Assembly: GCA_046542305.1 (NCBI GenBank)
Contig: JBKHBQ010000138.1
Coordinates: 1 to 10,245 of the forward strand
DNA from: JBKHBQ01 sp046542305
Lineage (GTDB): Bacteria; Bacteroidota; Bacteroidia; Bacteroidales; 4484-276
Length of the DNA: 10,245 nucleotides
Direction of reading: 5' to 3'
The translations under genes and the position numbers were made by a program. The notes under the pieces were generated by a model. The model did not search any database and was not told where the DNA came from. It saw nothing but the letters and a program-made list of their open reading frames with translations. Position 1 is the first letter of the stretch; each line of letters begins with the position of its first letter. Positions 7,421-10,245 of the stretch are shown in pieces.

Positions 7421-7556
7421 GGGAATGCTGGTAGTGAATAGCCGGCAGTTTGCCTCGCCAAAGTACAATGAAGGCGGGTCAGCAGTCCGGAATAACAAAC
7501 AAAAAATTCACAAAAACAATTACAATTAACTTAATAAAGAAACACGCATCCCACTT

Positions 7557-8240
7557 ATGGATTTCCGGACAAAGCAAGGGTTGTACAAATATCTGGCGGA
7601 TTTCATCACCGAAAACAAACGCAATAAGTTCGATGAGGTCGTTCGCTACCGGACGCGCTATCTCACGGTGGTGCTCGAGGATATTTTCCAGCCCCACAAT
7701 GCCAGCGCCGTGCTGCGTAGCTGCGATTGCTTCGGTATTCAGGATGTTCATATCATCGAAAACCAAAACGAATATGAAGTGAATCCTGATGTGGCGCTCG
7801 GTTCGTCGAAATGGCTAAACATGGTCCGGTACAATGCCGGGGCGTACAATTCCCCCGAGGCCATCCGCTGTTTAAAGAAAAATGGATACCGCATCATTGC
7901 GGCCACACCGCACCGCGATGATGTAAACCTTCAGGAACTGGATATGGCAAAAGGCCCTGTTGCCTTATGTTTCGGAACGGAAATGCGCGGGCTTACGTCC
8001 GAATTCCTAAAAGCCGCCGACGGATACATGAAAATCCCGATGTACGGATTCACCGAGAGTTTCAACATTTCGGTGTCGGTGGCCATCAGCCTGTTTCATC
8101 TTACCGAAAAAATCAGAAAGCCGGAAATTGCATGGCAGTTATCTGAAGAGGAAATGCTGGACATTAAACTGCAATGGGCACGACAGGTGGTAAAACGCAG
8201 CGATTTGCTCGAAAGGGATTTTCTGCTGAAATCAAAATAA
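7557..8240 (+). CDS. trmH: TrmH-family tRNA/rRNA 2'-O-methyltransferase, probably tRNA Gm18
   Basis: The 227-residue cytoplasmic enzyme belongs to the SPOUT (trefoil-knot) methyltransferases and uses S-adenosylmethionine. Motif 1 is PHNASAVLRSCDCFG (46-60) with N48 and the catalytic-type arginine R54. Motif 2 is LCFGTEMRGLT (137-147) with E142. Motif 3 is IPMYGFTESFNISVSVAISL (160-179) with S168 and N170, which forms the knot and the cofactor pocket. The segment GSSKWLNMV resembles GSNSWVQV of E. coli TrmH, and the length matches TrmH (229) with no extra N-terminal RNA-binding domain as in RlmB. This favours methylation of G18 in tRNA over 23S rRNA, though substrate assignment within the family is uncertain. 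The ATG lies in an A-rich leader without Shine-Dalgarno. The 136-base gap upstream shows no clear promoter box. Confidence 0.9.
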   Translation: MDFRTKQGLYKYLADFITENKRNKFDEVVRYRTRYLTVVLEDIFQPHNASAVLRSCDCFGIQDVHIIENQNEYEVNPDVALGSSKWLNMVRYNAGAYNSPEAIRCLKKNGYRIIAATPHRDDVNLQELDMAKGPVALCFGTEMRGLTSEFLKAADGYMKIPMYGFTESFNISVSVAISLFHLTEKIRKPEIAWQLSEEEMLDIKLQWARQVVKRSDLLERDFLLKSK

Positions 8241-8318
8241 CCAGGTGCCGAATCACTTCATAAACAGTTTTTTCAATCGGGTGGTTTAGAGATGAACAAT
8301 TGACAGGGTTTTTTTTAT

Positions 8319-8326
8319 TAATTTTG
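8319..8326 (+). promoter_or_regulatory. Candidate -7 box for the bTHX gene
   Basis: TAATTTTG matches TAnnTTTG and would start transcription near 8332, with a leader of about 37 bases. A run of eight T (8309-8316) lies just upstream. A TTGACA at 8300-8305 is 13 bases from the box, too close for the usual 19-base spacing, so I do not count it as a -33 element. Confidence 0.5.
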
Positions 8327-8368
8327 CAGCCCAAACGAAATAAAGTACAAACCATTAATAATCATAAT

Positions 8369-8653
8369 ATGGGAAAAGGCGACAAGAAAACAAAACGAGG
8401 AAAGATTATTCGCGGATCGTATGGCAAGACCCGCCCGCGCAAACCTGCCAAGACTTTCATGAGTCAGGTAGCTCATCATGTTGAGAATGAGAATATGGAA
8501 GTAACCGGGATGCCTGTTGAAAAAGAGGTAAAGCCGGTAAAGGATGAGGAGAAGGCTTTGAAAGAATCCAAGCAGCAGCAGGAAAAGGAAATTAAATCCA
8601 GGCAGGCTCCGACCGGTGAAAAATCCGCCGAAAAAGAGAAAAAGGAAAAATAG
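8369..8653 (+). CDS. Small-subunit ribosomal protein bTHX with long charged C-terminal extension
   Basis: The N-terminus MGKGDKKTKRGKIIRGSYGK continues TRPRKPAK and closely matches Thermus Thx, a peptide of 26 residues that sits in the head of the 30S subunit. This makes the start at 8369 firm. The frame is open further up, to an ATG at 8300, but those codons cover the promoter and do not belong to the family. The protein has 94 residues, far longer than Thermus Thx. From about residue 30 there is a short helical stretch (MSQVAHHVENENMEVTGMPV), then a low-complexity tail of lysine, glutamate and glutamine with no hydrophobic core (about 50-94). Extensions of varied length are known in Bacteroidota bTHX proteins; this one seems on the long side. 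The tail is probably disordered, and its role is unknown. It is a single-gene unit ending at a strong terminator. Confidence 0.88.
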   Translation: MGKGDKKTKRGKIIRGSYGKTRPRKPAKTFMSQVAHHVENENMEVTGMPVEKEVKPVKDEEKALKESKQQQEKEIKSRQAPTGEKSAEKEKKEK

Positions 8654-8678
8654 CAACTGCCTTTTCTGAAGATTTACG

Positions 8679-8714
8679 ATAGCAGGTAACCTAAAGGGTT
8701 CCTGCTATTTTTTT
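8679..8714 (+). terminator. Rho-independent terminator of the bTHX gene
   Basis: ATAGCAGG pairs with CCTGCTAT (8679-8686 with 8701-8708). After a single bulged T the stem continues AACC/GGTT around a five-base loop, and seven T follow. It is placed 25 bases past the bTHX stop. Its loop and right arm are also the last codons and stop of the convergent MurD-like gene. On the minus strand no T-run follows, so it seems to work only for the plus strand. Confidence 0.85.
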
Positions 8715-10025
8715 GAACGCCGCGCCGCGCTCCTCGAAATTCCTAAAGCGGTCGTAGCTGGAAGCCGCCGGCGAAAGCAAACATGCCGAACCTACACGTG
8801 CATGTTGTTTTAATATCGCGGGCAATTCTTCAAAGGATCGGATCGAAAAAATTTTCTGTTCAGGTTGCCTGAGGGGTTCAAGCAACTCCCTGATCCGGTT
8901 TCCGGCCGGTCCCGTCACGATCAGATTCATCACCTTGCTTTTGGCAAGAAATGCAGCCAGACCGTCATAGGCAATGCCACGATCGTGGCCGCCCAGGATC
9001 AGCGTTTCCACTCCTGCAATGCTTTCCACCGCACGTATGGTCGATTCGGGAATCGTGGAAATGGAATCATTGTAAAACCTGATGCCTCCGAATGTGCCCA
9101 CAAACTCCATCCGGTGCTCCAGTGGTGTAAACGACTGAATCCCCGCCTCAATCATTTCGCCCGGAATTCCTGCCAAAGCGGATGCTATGGCTGCCGCCGC
9201 GATATTTTGCCGGTTGTGCATCCCGGCAAGACTACCTGTGTCGATACGAATGATGGTTTTTCCCAGATCCTTTGTTTCGAATATTACCATTCCTGCTTCC
9301 GTTTCAACCGGAATGATGGTGCCCCGCAATGCCGTATTCAACGGTTGCTCAAGCGCCGGAATTTCAGGGCCTGAGATCAGGAAATCAGATGGCTGCTGAA
9401 ATCTGGCGATCCTGAGTTTGGCTTCGGTATAGGCGGCCAGGCTGCCAAAATAATCCAGGTGTTCCTGGAAAATATTCAGCAAAATGGCTATGTGCGGTGA
9501 ATGATGCGCATGTTCGAGCTGATGGGCGGAGAGTTCGAAAACTACGGGGCTGTGGGCCGAAATTCTGGAAATATGGTCGAATGGAGGTAGACCGATATTT
9601 CCCACCAGTACCGGGTTTTTTCCTGCTTCCCCAAGGATATGATGGATCAGGCTCGAGGTGGTGCTTTTTCCCTTGGTGCCTGTAATGCCAATTATTTGAT
9701 CGCGATACCGCTCCAGAAACAATCCGCTTTGGGTAAGGATCTTTATTTTGTTCATCTGCCGCAACTTTCCGTTGAAATCGATCCCAGGCGATTTAAAAAC
9801 CACATCAAAGGCATCCAACGCCTGCAGGTATTCCCGGCCCAGGAAAAGTTCAGGATGATCATTACTTACCTCCGAAAGATCGAGAGCGGGATTTTGGTCG
9901 GCTATGGCAGGTTCGATTTTCGGAAAATGGGTTTTCAGGTATCTGTACGTCGATCGTCCCTCGCGGCCGAAACCAAGGATGAGTATTCTTTTTCCGGAGA
10001 GGTATTTTTTTAGCAATTCGTTCAT
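8691..10025 (-). CDS. murD: MurD-family UDP-MurNAc-L-alanine:glutamate ligase, possibly MurD2 type
   Basis: The 444-residue cytoplasmic ligase adds glutamate to UDP-MurNAc-L-alanine with ATP in peptidoglycan precursor synthesis. The N-terminal Rossmann domain starts GKRILILGFGREGRST (11-26). The ATP loop is GITGTKGKSTT (113-123). E164 (ELSAHQLE), H189 (NIFQEHLDYFG) and K203 (YTEAKLRIARF, the carbamylated lysine) match E. coli E157, H183 and K198. The C-terminal domain has EHRMEFVG, YNDSISTIPEST (318-329), GGHDRG (345-350) and LSPAASSYDRFRNFEERG (417-434). In E. coli the glutamate pocket uses K319, T321, K348, S415 and F422. Here these are I322, T324, R349, S423 and F430, so both lysines differ. 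Together with the ATGA overlap with the upstream gene and the absence of a cell-wall gene cluster, this suggests the L-glutamate-adding MurD2 type. Membership in the Mur ligase family is certain; the stereochemistry is inferred. Confidence 0.9.
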   Translation of the reverse strand: MNELLKKYLSGKRILILGFGREGRSTYRYLKTHFPKIEPAIADQNPALDLSEVSNDHPELFLGREYLQALDAFDVVFKSPGIDFNGKLRQMNKIKILTQSGLFLERYRDQIIGITGTKGKSTTSSLIHHILGEAGKNPVLVGNIGLPPFDHISRISAHSPVVFELSAHQLEHAHHSPHIAILLNIFQEHLDYFGSLAAYTEAKLRIARFQQPSDFLISGPEIPALEQPLNTALRGTIIPVETEAGMVIFETKDLGKTIIRIDTGSLAGMHNRQNIAAAAIASALAGIPGEMIEAGIQSFTPLEHRMEFVGTFGGIRFYNDSISTIPESTIRAVESIAGVETLILGGHDRGIAYDGLAAFLAKSKVMNLIVTGPAGNRIRELLEPLRQPEQKIFSIRSFEELPAILKQHARVGSACLLSPAASSYDRFRNFEERGAAFKKIAGTL

Positions 10026-10245
10026 GATCGTGTTTTCCGGATAAGATTTTCAAATTCTGTGGTAAGAAAGTGCTGCGGATTGAATGCGTGCAACAACTCC
10101 TCGAAATTCCCTGCCTCTGATGTGTTTGATCCTGAAGCATAGTGCTGTAGCAGGGCAGGGGGATTGGGACCTGATTTTTGCAGCAAAAATTTCATGGCGG
10201 CATTCACCTCATCGATGGTGCCTACACATTCGAATGGCTTTTCAT
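10022..10245 (-). CDS. 3' end of a gene coupled to murD, possibly MurL glutamate epimerase
   Basis: The frame is open from the right edge of the window (first full codon at 10243) and ends in TGA at 10024-10022, overlapping the MurD-like start as ATGA. The 73 visible residues are a C-terminus: EKPFECVGTIDEVNAAMKFL, then a helical and loop region, then FNPQHFLTTEFENLIRKT. An internal ATG at 10207 is not the true start, because coding runs upstream of it without a stop. The KPFECVG-D/E-E motif followed by a short tail resembles, from memory, the end of MurL, the UDP-MurNAc-L-Ala-L-Glu epimerase of Xanthomonas, which is encoded next to MurD2. The overlap indicates translational coupling and a shared pathway with the ligase. 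Most of the protein is not visible, so the name remains a hypothesis. Confidence 0.6.
   Translation of the reverse strand, partial: EKPFECVGTIDEVNAAMKFLLQKSGPNPPALLQHYASGSNTSEAGNFEELLHAFNPQHFLTTEFENLIRKTRS

Noticed and set aside
7426..7447. Hairpin TGCTGG / CCGGCA after the S9 peptidase gene
   Set aside because: It has only six pairs with one wobble, a 10-base loop and no real T-run, so it is too weak to call a terminator.
8300..8368. N-terminal extension of the bTHX frame
   Set aside because: These codons span the T-tract and the -7 box, and the Thx family begins MGKGD.
8865..9374. Long plus-strand frame opposite the MurD-like gene (169 codons)
   Set aside because: It is antisense to conserved ligase motifs and shows no family features.
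10022..10207. Separate 61-residue protein upstream of the MurD-like gene
   Set aside because: The frame has no stop upstream of its ATG and is coding to the window edge, so this is the tail of a longer gene.

Overview
The window looks like an ordinary chromosomal stretch of a Bacteroidota bacterium, most likely Bacteroidales or a near relative. The evidence is the gene content: an outer-membrane beta-barrel, a TPR protein with one N-terminal membrane anchor, an S9 peptidase with PD40 repeats, and a bTHX ribosomal protein. Start codons mostly lack a Shine-Dalgarno sequence and sit in A/T-rich leaders. Several intergenic regions carry TAnnTTTG boxes, the -7 element of the Bacteroidota primary sigma factor. 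I saw no CRISPR array, insertion sequence, tRNA, rRNA or prophage gene.

Layout from left to right. The 3' end of an outer-membrane beta-barrel gene (2-649) is followed after 6 bases by a 3-methyladenine DNA glycosylase gene (656-1270). A two-way terminator (1271-1301) separates this pair from a convergent HU-family DNA-binding gene (1322-1594, minus) with a good promoter at 1635-1664. Next on the minus strand are methionyl-tRNA formyltransferase fmt (1778-2746) and a membrane-anchored TPR protein (2814-3503), with a strong terminator between them. A T-tract-rich divergent promoter region (about 3504-3611) leads right into a two-gene unit: a three-helix membrane protein of 80 residues (3612-3854) and an exported, DUF4412-like protein (3875-4690). 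That unit ends in a hairpin (4716-4749). An 880-residue exported S9 peptidase (4778-7420), a TrmH-type tRNA 2'-O-methyltransferase (7557-8240) and a ribosomal protein bTHX with a long charged tail (8369-8653) follow. A terminator at 8679-8714 separates bTHX from a convergent MurD-family ligase (8691-10025, minus). The ligase start overlaps by ATGA the stop of a gene that runs off the right edge (10022-10245).

The functions are mostly housekeeping: base-excision repair, nucleoid structure, translation initiation, tRNA modification, ribosome structure, envelope proteins and peptidoglycan precursor synthesis. The most interesting point is the right end. The MurD-like ligase departs from canonical MurD in its substrate pocket, is not in a dcw-type cell-wall cluster, and is coupled to an upstream gene whose C-terminus resembles what I recall of MurL. 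I therefore propose that this is a MurD2-MurL type pair. Such a pair would add L-glutamate to UDP-MurNAc-L-Ala and then epimerise it, instead of using MurI and MurD. This is a hypothesis, not a demonstrated assignment. The other points worth a look are the bTHX extension, the unusual placement of some promoters and terminators, and the uncharacterised pair at 3612-4690.
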